Below, piece by piece: positions 46,350 through 58,512 of a stretch of DNA of 64,000 nt. Every line of letters begins with the position of its first letter. Within the stretch, counting starts at the first letter, position 1. Source of the stretch: Ophiura sarsii (lineage: Eukaryota > Echinodermata > Ophiuroidea > Amphilepidida > Ophiuridae); contig CM069454.1 in NCBI GenBank assembly GCA_035610835.1, forward strand, positions 60,928,580 to 60,992,579, given 5' to 3'. The position numbers and the translations under genes were made by a program. The notes below the pieces were generated by a model that worked only from the letters and a program-made list of their open reading frames with translations, did not search any database and was not told where the DNA came from.

Positions 46350-47715
46350 AGTTCCCCACTTGACATAATGTTTTAAGTTGTTTGCGTCTGATGTACGTTG
46401 CAGCCTGCTTCGATATGTTGAATAGCAACATGAATAGTGCAGGTGAATTCCAACAGGAGCAGTAACTGTTGGATAGAACTAAGTTGGGAATATACCTTTA
46501 AGTGAAATGTGGCTTGTTATAGGCCTAATACGAGTTAATATGACCCATTTTAAACAATTTTCATCATTAGTACAATCTGCATAACTCACAATGCTGACTT
46601 AGGCAGAATTGCAATTGTGCATTTATCAACACGATTGATTGGTCAATGACTTTGGTATTATAACAGCATGTGTATAATGTAATGAAGTCATGATTCATGC
46701 AAAAAAAACTCAATTTCGCTGAAAATTGAGTTAGGCAATTATCGAAGCAGGCTGACGATATTTCAATACGGTTTCTTAACTGCATTACCATGATTACGGC
46801 TGCTGCAATACGATCAGGGGTGAGAAGCAGCTATAGTTATCAACTATAATGTTGCCATGTTCAGGTCTGGTAAGCATGAAGATGCTATAGGGAAGGCGAG
46901 ACCCGTAGCATCTTCATGCAAATGTAAAATAAAACACATCAACTATGAATTCTACATGTAGCTTGAATACAGCAGACCAGCTTAAGGGTGCGATAAATTT
47001 TGAATAGTCAGAATGTGTATTACACCTTCAATCCTAGCCAATGAATAGGTAATTAGATGTTGAAGAGGATATTTAACAGTTATATTACACTTGTTGTTGT
47101 GGTTTACTTTAATCACTATTATGGTACAATCTCAATAATCAAAAGGTGTCAAATATCTAACCTAATATTGTATGTGTTCGATGTCGGAACAAAGCTTATT
47201 TTATTTTAACAACCTTACATTCGATTGGTCTCATAATGTCACCAATTATTTTCAAATAAATTTGCTATTATATCACCAAATATGAAGCAACTGTGTTTCC
47301 TACATTTTGAGGTATAAGCTCTCCGGTGTTTGGGCCCATATTTGGGGGGGGGGGGGGGGATACGCTGTAGATTAAACATTCATACTAGTTTAGGTATATA
47401 ATAACCACAGAGATCGTTGACTGAAATGCGATTAAAATATTCGGAATCAATAAAAATCAGCGTTGAATTGATAGATTAATACCTTCGTTTACTCGGTGGA
47501 TGAATTATAATATCACTAGTTCTTTATACAGAATCCGGGACAGGAACTCGGGAGTAATAACTCAATGTGACACGATAAATTGAATTGTATGATTGTGACG
47601 ATATAATAATTCTGAATTAGTTTTTGATTATAGTGAATGGTATGTAAATGTCTTATAACTCAAACATCCATTGGGAAATCAAGTAACGTTATGCTTTTAT
47701 ATTGTCATTCTACTC
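46350..47715. other. non-coding stretch with a small hairpin
   Basis: No gene supported. 46874-46919 forms a hairpin with a perfect 14-bp stem (gcatgaagatgcta/tagcatcttcatgc) and an 18-nt loop. A G run lies at 47344-47358. Confidence 0.5.
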
Positions 47716-47931
47716 TTACACTTTCCACGCGGCTATTAATTCTACAAAATACCAAACAGATTTTTCAAAAACCTTTCGCAATTTTCAATGTATATCTCAA
47801 GGATTACTGAACCAATACTAGGCATGTTTGTACTTATTTCAATTCATTTCTCATGGTGATTCCAAATCCGGTAATGAGATTCAATAAATTTGACATTTTT
47901 GAAACATTTTGTATTATTGTAGTATCGTAAA
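47716..47931. mobile_element. TTAA-family MITE, truncated copy
   Basis: Starts (ct)TACACTTTCCACGCGGC and follows the inverted-orientation consensus to cattttgtattattgtag, then breaks off. The next element begins 30 bp later. Confidence 0.7.
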
Positions 47932-47961
47932 CTAAAGATATTCGAGGTTACTGACACCATT

Positions 47962-48523
47962 CTAAAGGAATATAATGTGATCTTTGCCAAATTTATATAG
48001 ATAATTGTTTCTCTCTTATAATAAATTTAACCTTCCTGGGCTCATAAATCGATCTTGACTGCATTTTCTGTAAAAATAATCATAACTATACTAAATCACA
48101 ATGATAATCTGCTTCCAATTATTTAAGGAATTCTCAAAATATTGTTTCAATTTTCATCATGTAAAAGCATTCCGTACTTCTTTTGTGTTCACTTGTGTAC
48201 AGTACCGGAAACGCTGTTAACGTGGAATTCTATATAAGTTAAGAGTTTAACGGGTATGCCGTCGGACAAGTTAAAAACTGTCAAAACCCGTTAAGCTCTT
48301 AACTTATATATATTATGAATTCCCTTCGTAAATAAGTTGTTAACCCGACAGTTTATTTTGTTAACCAATTCAAACCATGATTTTGAAGTAATTAGGAATC
48401 GTGTTGCTCTGTAACTTACAAGTAGTTTTATGTTTAGAAATCTAATTTGAAAAAAAATGGATTTAGAGGGAAAATTAAAGATAGAGGACGTTCCGTGAAG
48501 AAGATCACATAATATGCCTTTAA
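47962..48523. mobile_element. decayed relative of the 17.4-kb fold-back MITE, with a nested hairpin
   Basis: The left end taaaggaatataatgtgatc and right end gatcacataatatgccttta match the ends at 17422-17791, and 48342-48420 (cccgacagtttattttg...ccatgattttgaagtaatta) matches that element's right arm. A nested hairpin at about 48221-48326 pairs ggaattctatataagttaag with its complement. Confidence 0.65.
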
Positions 48524-48962
48524 TGTGTCTATGAATCGAATTTCTGACTATAAGCTCAACCTCGCAGATGTGAATTTTTAGTGTAAATTTTTACCATTGA
48601 TCTTTGCCGAGCATTACTTTTTCCCTAATATTTGGCAGATTCTTCATAGGCTAATTGCCTTTACTTGCCTGTCATATAATCGTAGTTGAGGAATAACAAG
48701 TGTTAAACCATCAATGGTTAGACGATATTCAACATCCGATAACAGCGGCATATCTTATTGACATGCTCGAATAAATTGATTATGAAATATTTGTTCTGCC
48801 ACGCAATTCATCTGACGAGCGTGAAATGTTCAATACTTGATGAAATTGAATAAAAGGCTCCAGGTAATACATGTTACCGCTATTATACTCACACCATCGT
48901 ACTGATAATGAGGTTGAGCATTAATGAATTATGGCAAAACTGTTATATATCGTTAGCTCTAA

Positions 48963-49334
48963 GGGGCCATATCCAAACTCTCAAGTGATTTTATAGCGTT
49001 TTTATACCGATTTTACCCCGGTATTAAAACGGTATTTTTTTCTATTGTTAAAAGCATCGGAAAAAGTTCGGTGATTAACTAGAGCCGCCTCTACTTATCT
49101 GGCGTTAACAATAGAACTGTTGTAGTCTCGATGGCTCAATTAGTGAAGCAGACAGATGAAAGCGCGAGGAGGGTTGTGTTATTAAGCTGACCAGTGTTCA
49201 CCCGACCCCCGTTGTGACGATTTTAATCACCGATCTTTTTCCGATGCTTTTAACAATAAAAGTACCGTTTTAATACCGGGGTAAAATCGGTATAAAAACG
49301 CTATAAAATCACTTGAGAGTTTGGATATGGCCCC
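48963..49334. mobile_element. palindromic MITE with TAA target duplication (372 bp)
   Basis: GGGGCCATATCCAAACTCTC at the left and its exact complement at the right; arms of about 120 bp are almost perfect. TAA flanks both sides (48960-48962 and 49335-49337). A three-base TWA duplication with GGG-starting ends is typical of PIF/Harbinger elements, so that superfamily is inferred. Confidence 0.82.
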
Positions 49335-49650
49335 TAAGAGGCTTTCTTGACCATGTCATCGAATTATGACATTCGTACTTTAGAACTCTTAACTAATTCT
49401 TTGCTCATGATATAAAGCATGGCGAGTTTCGAGCACATGGATATTTGAAACCCATTCCGTTGTCGACGATTAAAAAACAAATTCAATCGTTAAACTAAAC
49501 CGATGACATACAGGGTGAGTAAAAAACTACAAGAGTGGAAAGAAAATCTCTTGGTTTCAAGAACAGGTTCAATTTTGGATCGTTTCATACATATAAGTGA
49601 ACAAATGAAATCAATCGCATTAACCGTTTGTCCTAGGTAGTATTGTGTTA

Positions 49651-50197
49651 CAGTCAGTAAGATCGAATTAAAATATGCGAATTTTTAAATTCGTGTCCGA
49701 CTATGGGGGCCGCCATTTTGTTTTAAAAGTATATTAGTGTCCCGGATGTACACAGTTAAGTATATAGCAATTACAGTTTTTTGGTCGCGGGGAAGTTCTA
49801 TTAATTCGGGGGTATGTTAAAACTTGTGAATCCGATAGTTAAATGTATTTACTAACTTTTCACCGAGGACAAGAAAATTCTATCGACGGGAACTTGGAGT
49901 AAAAGTGATTTTAAACCCAAAAAAATGGAACAAATTTGTTCGTGTAAGAGGTGGTTTTGTCGTTAAAAATGACGTCATTTGTTTTTTGGGGTGAATTCAA
50001 AAAGAATATCATCTGGAATCGAGTTTAAGTCAAATTTAGTTTATTTATTGATAAACTGGGCACTCCATTCAAGAAAACGTAAAAAAACAGGCGTTATTAG
50101 CAGCAATTATAATGACGTAATTTTAAAAATGGCGGCCTCCATGAATTCGCAGCACGAATTTAAAAATTCGTATTTTTTTATTCGATCTTACTAACTG
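49651..50197. mobile_element. inverted-repeat element (547 bp), ends CAGTYAGTAAGATCGAAT
   Basis: CAGTCAGTAAGATCGAAT at the left and ATTCGATCTTACTAACTG at the right; similarity continues through cgaatttttaaattcgtg and ggcggcc-ccattt for about 70 bp. The 71-codon frame inside has no recognised motif. Confidence 0.7.
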
Positions 50198-50449
50198 TCT
50201 ATGTGCTGGTCACCCAACCCGCCCATTGTTAAGCTGCTCTTTACATCCTGAACACAAACTGTTATAAGTTATTTTGATGTTTTCAGTTTAGACCATGTTT
50301 AGCACGTAACCCTTACCGCACTACTCAGATGCGCACTGGGTGTTGGGGCTAGCGACCCCTGCAACTGTACTCTTATTGCTACAAGTCGTAAAACCAAGCC
50401 TCGAAAGAAAACGGACGGATCAAAACGGAAACGACATAAGCATGCCCAC

Positions 50450-52563
50450 TGACTGCGATAAACGGAATTGCGAATATAGGAGGTCAACATACGTGGACTT
50501 CGTTCAAACATCGGAGAACTTGCCAACATTTGCTCAATGAAGAAACCTTCTATTGTCATTGTTGTTGAGACCTTCCTTGATGAGACTGTACCTGATTGCA
50601 TCCCTATTCCTGGCTACTCCATGTGCTGTCGCAGAGACAGAAAGGCAACCTTTGGTGGTGGCATTGATGTGTACTGTTTAGAAGGGATTGCCATACACCA
50701 CGACCGAAGAAATGATCCAAAAGACTAGGAACTCATCTGGTTCACCGTAGCTCTGAAATCTCAAAAGCTACTGATTACCGCTGTTTATAGAACACCTATT
50801 ATAGTGATAGCAGTGATGTCATCGACTACCTGGACTCAAACAAAATAAACACACTTGGAGCGTCCACCACACTGACTGGTAGGAAGTCGCACTACTGATG
50901 CAGCTGGGGGACGCACCCTTGAACTAGCTAACTCTCTGGGATTACAACAGATCGTCAAAGAACCCACTCGATTGGACCAAATCCTGGATCTTGTCATGAC
51001 TGATCTGCCAGAAACCACATCTGCTAGACCACAACCCTGTGCTGGTGTGCTTAGATGTTCCAGTAAACAGAGACAAACCACACAAGAGGAAAGTCTGGAG
51101 ATATGATAAGGCTGATTATTAGGGATTAAGAGGTCACCTTGCTTCCACAAACTGGTCAAGTGTATTCCAAAAGAAATATCCTAAAACTGCTTGCTCTAAT
51201 GTCACCAATATCATCTGCGATGCTATCGACATGTTCATCCCAAGTAAGACGGTCACCAATAGTGCTGGAGACAATGTTTGGTTCAACGATAAATTATCAA
51301 CACTCTCTTTGGTAGTACAGCCCGATCTGAGCTCCCAGATTGATTATCAAAACGTTACCCACATCACAGCAAGGGACAAGGCAGAAGCTTTTTGTCAGAC
51401 ATTTGCAAAAAAAACGGACGCAAAGGTGCTAAATACCAGGCTCCAAATGTCCATCCTTCAACAAACAAATATTTTGATAAGATAATCTTGATACCCAAGG
51501 ATGAGCGAAGCCCGCTCTGCCAGCTTTTTGACCTCTGCTTCAAGCATGGTGTGTTTCCAAACAACAGTGACTAGTCTTTCACTCCAATTAACAAGAGAGG
51601 TTCCAAGGCTGACCCAACAAAGTATCGTCCCATCTCGCTGCTAAGCAATATCAGTAAGTTCATGGAAGCTGTTGTACATAATTAACTCCAACGCTTTCTT
51701 CTAAGCGATAATCTGATCTTTAGCAGACAGTTTGGATTTAGAGCAGGCCACAGTACAGCTGATCTCCTCAACATCCTGTCACAGAAGTGGAACAACTTCA
51801 AAGCGACGAGGATTGTGTCATCGCCCTCCACATAAAAGGAGCTTTCGACAAGATATGGCACAACGGACTCTGCTCGAAACTGTTGGCTAAAGGTGTTACT
51901 GGAAGACTGCTTTCGTGGATAGACAACTATTTATCTGATAAATCCATCAATGGCGTCACGTCAGGTCAGGCATCCAACACTGCTCCAATAATGCTTTTGT
52001 TCCACCTTGTAGATGTTTGTGACACCGAGCTATATCAATATGCTGACGACTCAACACTCTTTGCATCCATTAAGTCATCAACCGATCACAACACTGAGTA
52101 GCTGCTAGTCTCCACAGAGATCTAAGCAATATGAAAGCATGGCCTGGTGAATGGAAATTGACCTTTGAGCCTACCAAATGCAAGACCATGGTAATCTCCA
52201 TGAAAAGATCTCCATCTGTACTTGATATATACTTTGGAGACTGCAACCTACCATCTACAGAGGAACTGGATATCCTGGACGTCACCATTGACAGCAAGTT
52301 GACCTGGTCAAAGCACATCTCAGGCATTGCAACTAAAGCTTGTCATATGCTTGATGCTCTACGCAAAGTTGAAAATAAACTGGAGGCAAAAGGCTGATTT
52401 ACTGTCGATAAGTTGGAAGTCCGCAGCATAATTGAGTGTGCTTCACTAAGCTTGGCGAATGCTTCACCTACAATTGTAAGCCAGCATGACAACATGAAAA
52501 AGAAGGCACTCAGAATCATTGGAGTTAATGAAGCTACTGCTCGGTCACAGCTCAAATCAACCG
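50450..52563 (+). pseudogene. decayed LINE with endonuclease and reverse transcriptase, plus strand
   Basis: Endonuclease part: ELANICSMKKPSIVIVVETF, IPIPGYSMCCRRDRKATFGG, then after a stop ELIWFTVALKSQKLLITAVY (50490-50790). Reverse transcriptase part: TKYRPISLLSNI at about 51620, FGFRAGHSTADLLNILSQ at about 51730, CVIALHIKGAFDKIWHNGL (51811-51880) and YADDS at 52039. Thumb region NMKAWPGEWKLTFEPTKCKT (52131 on). Stops, frameshifts and a deletion just before the YADD box (joining NTAPI to LVDVC) inactivate it. The 3' end is lost at about 52563. Same family as the minus-strand copy at 18148-19540; CR1/Jockey-like. Confidence 0.85.
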
Positions 52564-52565
52564 TC

Positions 52566-52636
52566 TGCTGAGCCTAGGGCGAACTTGCCACGGCATATGG
52601 GCGAACTTACCCCGGCGTCGGGCAAGTTCGCCCTTT
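52566..52636. repeat. short inverted repeat 'gggcgaacttgcc'
   Basis: gggcgaacttgcc (52569), gggcgaacttacc (52590) and the inverted gggcaagttcgccc (52621) lie within 70 bp at the broken 3' end of the LINE. Possibly the edge of another element that truncated it. Confidence 0.5.
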
Positions 52637-52639
52637 TGA

Positions 52640-53415
52640 GACACCTCATTTACTCTTGCCTTTACAGTAAGGCCTAGAGTACTGAGATAATGGTCGTATT
52701 TAGCCAAGATATAAATCTTTCACATGATATCAATAGGTCCATTAAATCTTTAAAACTGGCGTCTCTTGACCTCACCTCTTCAAATGAAAATGGGACGAAC
52801 ACTCCCCGCTCTCCCCTATACATATATTTTTTAATAGGTTCGCCGTCGTTTACAAATATTTATAATTTGTTTAGTACCCGTCGTGAATGCCTATTATTTC
52901 TATATTATACAACCATTGCCATCTGTGTATTCTAATCAATTGTAGTCTACATAATATTGAACGTGAACACACTCAAACAATATCATAGTTGCTCTGTCAT
53001 TCAATTCGCCTGAGAATGGAATTGGCAGTTACAGAGGTTGATGGCTGATATTCTGATAATAATATGGTTTCAAATGACTCGCTTTGACAAATAGGCGCAA
53101 CACGCAACCGGATATTGGGGACGACCTGCTATACAATGTCTTTGTTATTCAATACTACCAATATCCTTTTTCCATTCAAGTTTACATTTAAGGGATTTCG
53201 TTTATTTTATGTAATAATTGGGTCTAACTTTTAAAGATCGTTTTATTTTTCGAATGATGTGCGCTGGAATTTAGAGGAGTTTTCACACGACTGTGGCGCA
53301 TGACACGATTCAATTGATACATATTGCAAGTTTTGCACCTATAAGGGGGCTGTTAAGTCTCTGGAAAAGCCTCCGTAAAACTGCCGTAACTTCTTCATTA
53401 TTTATTTAATCCATA
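52640..53415. other. non-coding stretch
   Basis: No gene, RNA or repeat supported. Confidence 0.4.
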
Positions 53416-54183
53416 CAAAAGTACCGTAGATATTCGATATATAGACATAAAATTGAACAGATACTGAATTTGAACCAAGTAAATTCATCAACGTTGTGGT
53501 GAGCGCCATCTCTTGATATTTATTTTATACGTTTGAAACACGCACGAAAAACCATTTATCCTAAAGAAAGTTACGTAATTACTGGTGACATAATTTCAAA
53601 CATTTTCAGATACGGTGAAAGGCAGGGATGGTCGTCTCTATTGATTTTTGTAGAAAACGTATGCTGTCTCGCTCGCACTTGTATGACTGGGCATGGCAGC
53701 TAGTTTATTTGAAAAGCCCGTATTACATTGTAAATACAGGTATTGCATAGGCCTATAATAAAGGACATCTATGATTTTGAATGTGACTCGGCCCAAAAAG
53801 CCCAAGGGCTCAAAAAGGACAGATGAGTTTAAAGACTAAAGAGTAAAGAATGTTCCATACACTCTGAACGTGACCTAATAAATAATAAATATGAAGAAAT
53901 GAAGTAATTAATTGTAAATAAATAATATATATAAATTAATAAGTATTATAAATAAAGTAAAGTGTATTTAGGTCTATTTATATTTAATTTATTGATAAAT
54001 AAACATCAACAATTTTGAAAGTAAATACAAAATAAATCATTTAAACGTTAAATAATATCAATATAAGTGAAAACCCCGAACGAACGTATAACGAACAATA
54101 ATAAATATTGTATTTACTTAAAACCCTAACCGACCTAGTCCCAGACCCGACTGCTCTACGTATAGAGCACAAGGAATATAAAC

Positions 54184-54254
54184 CGCCACAAAGATTCGAA
54201 CCTAGGGCCTGCTGATTAAGAGTCTCAATCTTTACCAACTGAGCTATTTCGATT
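54184..54254 (-). tRNA. tRNA-Lys(CTT)-like sequence
   Basis: The minus strand reads ATAGCTCAGTTGGTAAAG (A-box), GACTCTTAATC (anticodon loop, CTT) and a TAGGTTCGAATCTTTG B-box/T-arm. The layout matches tRNA-Lys, but the anticodon stem and acceptor stem are imperfect. Inside the 53.4-55.8 kb element; could be a pseudogene or a transposon-borne copy. Confidence 0.5.
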
Positions 54255-55141
54255 TTCGTGATATCCTCTGCCCTTTATAACCAAATATAGTTCTCATTCA
54301 ACTATCCCTTAAAATACACACGGATTTGTCAACACTGAGTTGTTGTCTGTTAAATGAGTCTATGATTAATTAGATTTAGTTGTAATAATTAACAAATACC
54401 GTACTTTGTGAAACGATTCTAAGTTATTTTCGTTCGGCCTATAAATGATTGTTGAACAACATTTGCGGTATAGCAAGTGTACAATTTAACAAAAACCCAT
54501 AGTATATTACGCCCCCCCCCCCCCCCCCCCCCCATACTCAAAGGTTGCATTCGTGACTCAACGCATTTTGATTTTTACGAAACTTATGTAAATCCCTATC
54601 GATTGCACAGTCAGACATCAACATGATCAAGGATTTACCTCAATAGAGTCCCGAATAGAGTCCACTTCACTCATGAGTGTCCGTAACAAAAGGTTCTTGT
54701 TCCCGTAGTATTCGTTGTTCAGATCAATTCGATGCAAGTCTTACTGTTCAAAGAATGCCTACATTTGGCGGGGTATTTAAAAACAAGTATCCTTCAACAC
54801 TTGTGTTGATCTGTGGTATTAGTATTTTCAAATTTGGAAACATACTATAGTTCCCACAAATATGACCGACACATGGATGGCCTCTATTGCTAGTATTCAA
54901 ATCACATTTATATCTAAATCAATACATGTAGCATTTAATATAATTTAGATTCGCACAAAAAAGTGAGTCATGTTCTGTTTCTTATGACTTTATTGCTATC
55001 CTTATAATAACCCCCCCCCCCCCCCCAAAAAAAAAAGGTAGAAATAACAGAAAAAATAAATATAAAGGGATAAATTAGTAAATAATAAATATAATTATAA
55101 ATATGGGTATACAAACCGGGACGTACAAAATAAAGGTTATA

Positions 55142-55231
55142 ATGAGTCTCGAACTTACGATTCAATGGTACCTATATCATTATGAGTATTTATTGTAAAC
55201 CGAGTTCCTACCAACTGAGCTACGGCCCACA
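55142..55231 (-). tRNA. tRNA-like sequence with extended middle
   Basis: An exact A-box (TAGCTCAGTTGGTAGG) and a B-box-like AGTTCGAGACTC are separated by about 58 nt, longer than in a normal tRNA. This would require an intron or long variable arm. No convincing anticodon stem. Transcription by RNA polymerase III is conceivable from the boxes alone. Confidence 0.35.
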
Positions 55232-55462
55232 GCAATTTCTATTCATGCACATTCAAATATACGGATATATACGGATTTTTAAAAAGAATAAAACAAGTAT
55301 AGGTCTAAATAACAAAGCCCCCTCCCCCCAAGAAAATAATAATAATAATAATTTAAAAAAAAAAAAAAAAAACGTTAACAAAACAAATTACAAGACAGAG
55401 AAATTGGAGACACAGACAGGAAAATAAGAAGAAAAGGGGAAGAAACAGACAGAAAAAATGAC

Positions 55463-55556
55463 TGTACAGAGTATCGAACTCACGCTACAGTGATTCCAAA
55501 AAATAGTGTACGTTCTAAAGTCCAGTGCCCTACCAACTGAGCTAATATTCACACGC
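55463..55556 (-). tRNA. tRNA-like sequence, possibly intron-containing
   Basis: TTAGCTCAGTTGGTAGGGCA, then CTGGACTTTAGAACG, an AT-rich insert, and GTGAGTTCGATACTC (B-box). The arrangement recalls intron-bearing tRNAs such as tRNA-Tyr, but the T stem pairs only partly. Third tRNA-like copy in the element, all on the minus strand. Confidence 0.35.
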
Positions 55557-55755
55557 TAATTGCGAAACCCATTTATTATATCATTATGTCAACAACTAGT
55601 GCAAGCCTCCGTATTTCGTAGTTTTTGTAGTGTTTAATCAAACATATAAATAATATCAAGAGGTGGCGCTCACCACAACGTTGATGAATTTACTTCAAAT
55701 TCAGTATCTGTTCAATTTTATGTCTATATATCGAATATCTACGGTATACTTTTTT

Positions 55756-57145
55756 GGAAAGGAAATAAGTCAGAGATTGCCATATTTGGTATCACATTTT
55801 AACCACAATTGTTGACCAAAAAGTGATGTTTTGGAACTTTTTGGTCAACATTTTAAAAAATAAACTTTTTATGTCAAAACTAAAAAAAAAATGATTTTGT
55901 TGCAATTTCAGTAATTTTTACCAAAAATGGATTCTCGGCTCATTTCCTTTCCAAAAATGTATACTTGTATATAAATCACATCAATAGTTCAACACTTTAA
56001 GCGCTTGATAATATCATGCTTTTGGGGGTTAATAACCCCCTGAATGGCTTGTTTAAATACACACAAGTCTGAAAATTATTGATGTTCAACAGCTTTGACT
56101 AGTTCCAAAATAATATGCGTAGTCATCATCATCATCATCATTGGTCGTCCGTGGACGAAACGGAGGAAGCAATCGCAACGTACTGGGCCCAGACTTTCCT
56201 GTCATTCATGAGTTGGCGGATCTCTGGAGGATCTAAACCTTATTTTCATGAGGGTTCATAACCTTTCACTTTAACTGGATAATTGTTGTTATGATATTCG
56301 GCTGGGTTGTAGAAAACTGTAATTGCATGCTGATGGCATTGCGGGTATCAAGATATATTTACTGATTCCAAATGTATTTTTTGACCAATAGGTATATGAC
56401 ACATATGATAGAAATACTCTGATAAAATATCCGCTACAAGTCCCTAGGGTACATCATAACATCCGTCAAATTGCCTACATAATGATGGCATTATCAAAAT
56501 AAAAAGAATGTGAGAACAGCCCTTGGGATATAACACTATTTTTATCAAGCAAAGAAATTGAATTTGGAAATGTGATAACAAAATCTCCATGTATTCTATT
56601 TGTATGATTGTATTAATCCATTTACTTGACTGGACGCATGTAATTTAAAACTTCCTTCGTTATAGATCCTTTCAACATGTCCATCCAAGAATGGAACATG
56701 TGATGCTGCAAATTGTCAAATTACATCTTTGGGTTCCGCTACAACAAACGCAATAATATACAATCCTTAAATATTGGGCATTGGCTCCTTCCTTTACTGT
56801 AAAAAAGTTTCCTAACTGAATTATAAGCAAAGATATTTAGATTCTTTTCGTTTCACAATAATATCATTTTGTCTTTTGTGTAAAACGAAAGTTCCACCGC
56901 TCCAGCTGGTATAGATATGAGAAAAATGGTATGAATACTTGTGGGCTTAACTGTATATGGTTGGCGAAATTATCATAGCATGACAAGCGATTTGGTCGCA
57001 CTTAAAAAATGGATGTTTCACCCAACTTAATCTATATTGATGAGATAACAAGATAATCTCATATTTATTCATTGCAAGGAGACATTCAAAAAACATTATA
57101 AATTAAATCATTACAATTTTATTAATAAACATTGAAAAGCATACA
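55756..57145. other. non-coding stretch
   Basis: No gene supported. A (TCA)n run at about 56123-56141 is followed by 'ttggtcgtccgtggacgaaa', which may be a repeat edge. Confidence 0.4.
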
Positions 57146-58512
57146 TACGAGGGTCAGTCAGTAAATTATGAAAGTGATCATGGTATGGGATGCATGAGTG
57201 ATTCTATTGAGGGATAGTGTGAATAATACAAAGTATGAACCTTTGTCTTTCAAACAATACAGCTTTGGATTTCTAAGTGTGAACTATGACGTCATAGCAT
57301 TGTCTCAAAGTAAGTACACTGCTAAATCAGTTATTTGACGGGAAATTTGAATTGTTTGTATGAAACATGTGGTAAGAAGATTGCATAACATGACACCAGA
57401 AGCATGTAAATCCAAAAAAGAATTCGCGTAAGGATGATACAAAAGACAATAATTTTAATCCCTGTGTTATTTGATATATGTAGTATAAGAGGAAAAAGTA
57501 AGGAGAGGCAATTGAATAAAAAGTATACAAATATCAGTATTTCAAATAGCCCATTTTCATTGAAAAATGCCCAGTCAGTGAATCACTAATATTGCGGAAA
57601 ATCAAACAATTTAAGAAAAATCCAAGCAATTAACCAGTTTGGGAGATTCCATATGATAGTTAACTAATTATCTGAACTTATTCGCATGAAACCTGCAGAA
57701 AATATGCGCATGCGCAGACGGCATATCATTTTGAACTGAGCCAAAAATTGCTAAAATCATGAAATTTACCAGATAAAAGTTTACTGTGCCTTCAAATTCT
57801 AGTCAGAAATAATGAAAAATGCTTAAATCAATGTGTATACTTATTGTGATAGTCAAAATGAAGATATACATGAATGTATCAATCAAAGATGGTTGCCACA
57901 ACCTCTCTTATTATTATTGTTATCTTCAGAGCTACTAGATATGTATTGTTAAAGTAATCGTCACATAATTCAATGGGTTGAGGAAATTTTATGAACAGCT
58001 CCTTTTGAAATCCCCACTATTATTGCTTTACACCCCACAACAATTTACTCAATTATAATCCTTCCATTGTTCTTTATCCTTTGTTGTTTTCTAAGGTATA
58101 TTATTGCGGATTTTGTTAAATAAAAGCGTATTTGAGATGGTCCCTTCTTGTTTGTATTAAAAATTTCAGATCTAAAAACGAGTGTCAACCAGAGATTAGT
58201 GTGTGTTCTAACCATGTGCCAAGTGTCATCTGTTTGTATGCTTGCATTACCGAGATATACGCAAATGTATCAATCAACCAATATTCAACATATAACATAT
58301 CCAGCCAAATAATTGACAGATTTCAGTCAGTGTCTGAAACCTATTGTGTTTATGTTAATGACGTTACATAACCAAAGGTATCTAGCAATCCAAAAGTGTA
58401 TTGTTTGAAAGACAAAGGTTCATACTTTGTATTGATCACATTATCCCTCAATAGAATCACTCATGCATCCCATACCATGATCACTTTCATTATTTATTGA
58501 CCGACTATAGGA
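57146..58512. mobile_element. mariner-like element with about 115-bp inverted repeats
   Basis: The left end TACGAGGGTCAGTCAGTAAA and the complement of the right end (TCCTATAGTCGGTCAATAAA) lead into tatgaaagtgatcatggtat, gcatgagtgattctattgag and aacctttgtctttcaaacaa, all shared. The TACGAGGG start is typical of mariner elements. No transposase frame remains in the 1.1-kb interior, so it is decayed or non-autonomous. Confidence 0.72.

Larger units (their letters stand above)
53416..55755. mobile_element. 2.3-kb inverted-repeat element carrying three tRNA-like sequences
   Basis: 53416-53545 is complementary to 55630-55755 with few changes (accgtagatattcgatatat, aattgaacagatactgaatt and gttgtggtgagcgccatctc blocks in inverse order). 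Between the arms there is no protein frame but AT-rich sequence, C runs (54512, 55011) and three minus-strand tRNA-like segments. The superfamily is unknown and no clear target duplication was found. Confidence 0.65.
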
